From: a virus
Direction: 5' to 3' (one strand)
DNA length: 20,868 nt
IMG/VR virus record: IMGVR_UViG_3300020118_000119
Coordinates: 1-20,868 of that record
Shown here: positions 20,654 to 20,868 of the stretch, piece by piece
Layout of the letters: every line of letters starts with the position of its first letter
Position numbering within the stretch: the stretch's first letter is position 1
The notes under the pieces: model-generated
Database searches by the model: none
What the model was told of the DNA's origin: nothing
The model's input: the letters and a program-made list of their open reading frames with translations, nothing else
Made by a program: the position numbers and the translations under genes

Positions 20654-20868
20654 GCATAGATTTTCAAACGCAACGCTGTGTGAGTTCGACGTTCCGACGT
20701 TGAAAGAGGCCGTCGTTAAGGCGGTATCCGACGGGGCCAATCTGGACGGGGCCGATCTGCGCGGGGCCAATCTGCGCGGGGCCAATCTGCGCGGGGCCAA
20801 TCTGGACGGGGCCGATCTGCGCGGGGCCAATCTGCGCGGGGCCAATCTGCGCGGGGCCAATCTGGACG
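20640..20868 (+). CDS. Pentapeptide-repeat protein, N-terminal part (runs off the window)
   Basis: GGGGAG lies about six bases before ATG 20640. Residues 1-30 ([20 protein letters not shown], then [12 protein letters not shown]) match the short leader I recall from phage pentapeptide proteins (ITIKxRFxxxxLFExExxxLKxAVExAVxxGANL). Repeats follow to the window edge, [15 protein letters not shown] and so on, nine units visible, consistent with a right-handed quadrilateral beta-helix. Some members mimic DNA and bind gyrase, but most have no known role. The repeat DNA has a 60-bp higher-order period. The C-terminus is not in the window. Confidence 0.85.
   Translation, partial: MITIKHRFSNATLCEFDVPTLKEAVVKAVSDGANLDGADLRGANLRGANLRGANLDGADLRGANLRGANLRGANLD
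20723..20868 (+). repeat. 15-bp pentapeptide-coding tandem repeat with 60-bp higher-order period
   Basis: Basic units are 15 bp (GACGGGGCCAATCTG or GCGCGGGGCCAATCT in shifted phase). The order D-D-R-R-R-D-R-R-R gives a 60-bp superunit: 20761-20808 is identical to 20821-20868. The first 31 nt (20723-20753) equal 18688-18718. Confidence 0.9.

Overview
The window is a piece of a tailed double-stranded DNA phage (or prophage) genome with a podovirus-like, P22-type head and connector plan. The evidence is one unbroken minus-strand block that encodes both terminase subunits, a large portal, a scaffold, a HK97-type major capsid protein, a P22 gp4-like connector and a P22 gp10-like DNA-stabilisation protein. 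These lie among many very small, tightly overlapping phage genes. The host cannot be named. Three good sigma70-type promoters and a GT9/heptosyltransferase-like domain fit a Gram-negative, probably proteobacterial, host. No integrase, polymerase, lysis gene, tRNA, CRISPR array or insertion sequence is visible.

Layout. (1) About 1-16070, minus strand: late/morphogenesis genes. In transcription order, right to left, these are a possible 74-aa leader gene, terS, terL, a run of small unknown genes, a HAD-like phosphatase, portal, a 94-aa gene, scaffold, major capsid protein, a possible decoration protein and two related small proteins separated by a UUCG hairpin. Then come a 105-aa gene, a TylF-like methyltransferase, a methyltransferase-glycosyltransferase fusion, the gp4-like and gp10-like proteins, and the start of a virion protein that is cut by a TGA near the window edge. 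Most neighbours overlap at ATGA or TGATG, so translation is probably coupled. Two near-perfect promoters (16105-16133 and 11174-11202) drive this block; the second sits directly in front of the portal gene.

(2) About 16134-17903: a gene-poor region of about 1.75 kb between the two divergent blocks. It is rich in repeats: 22-bp and 42-bp tandem arrays, a GC-rich direct repeat, palindromes, a 12-bp hairpin, an 11-bp inverted repeat and six copies of a GATAGGGG-type octamer in two opposed clusters. It looks like a control and/or replication-origin region.

(3) 17904-20868, plus strand: an early-type operon behind a third promoter (17813-17841). It encodes small proteins of unknown function: a 244-aa cysteine-bearing protein, a 99-aa protein with a short pentapeptide-repeat insert, a 57-aa Arg-rich protein, five other small soluble proteins and a 41-aa single-membrane-span protein. 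It ends at the window edge in a true pentapeptide-repeat protein.

The most notable points are a conserved TGTGG extension shared by all three promoters, the 42-bp-period array, a 31-nt DNA-identical pentapeptide block in two otherwise unrelated genes, the methyltransferase-GT9 fusion next to a second methyltransferase inside the morphogenesis block, and the in-frame TGA in the first gene. All functional statements rest on reading the sequence and on recalled family features; no database search was run.
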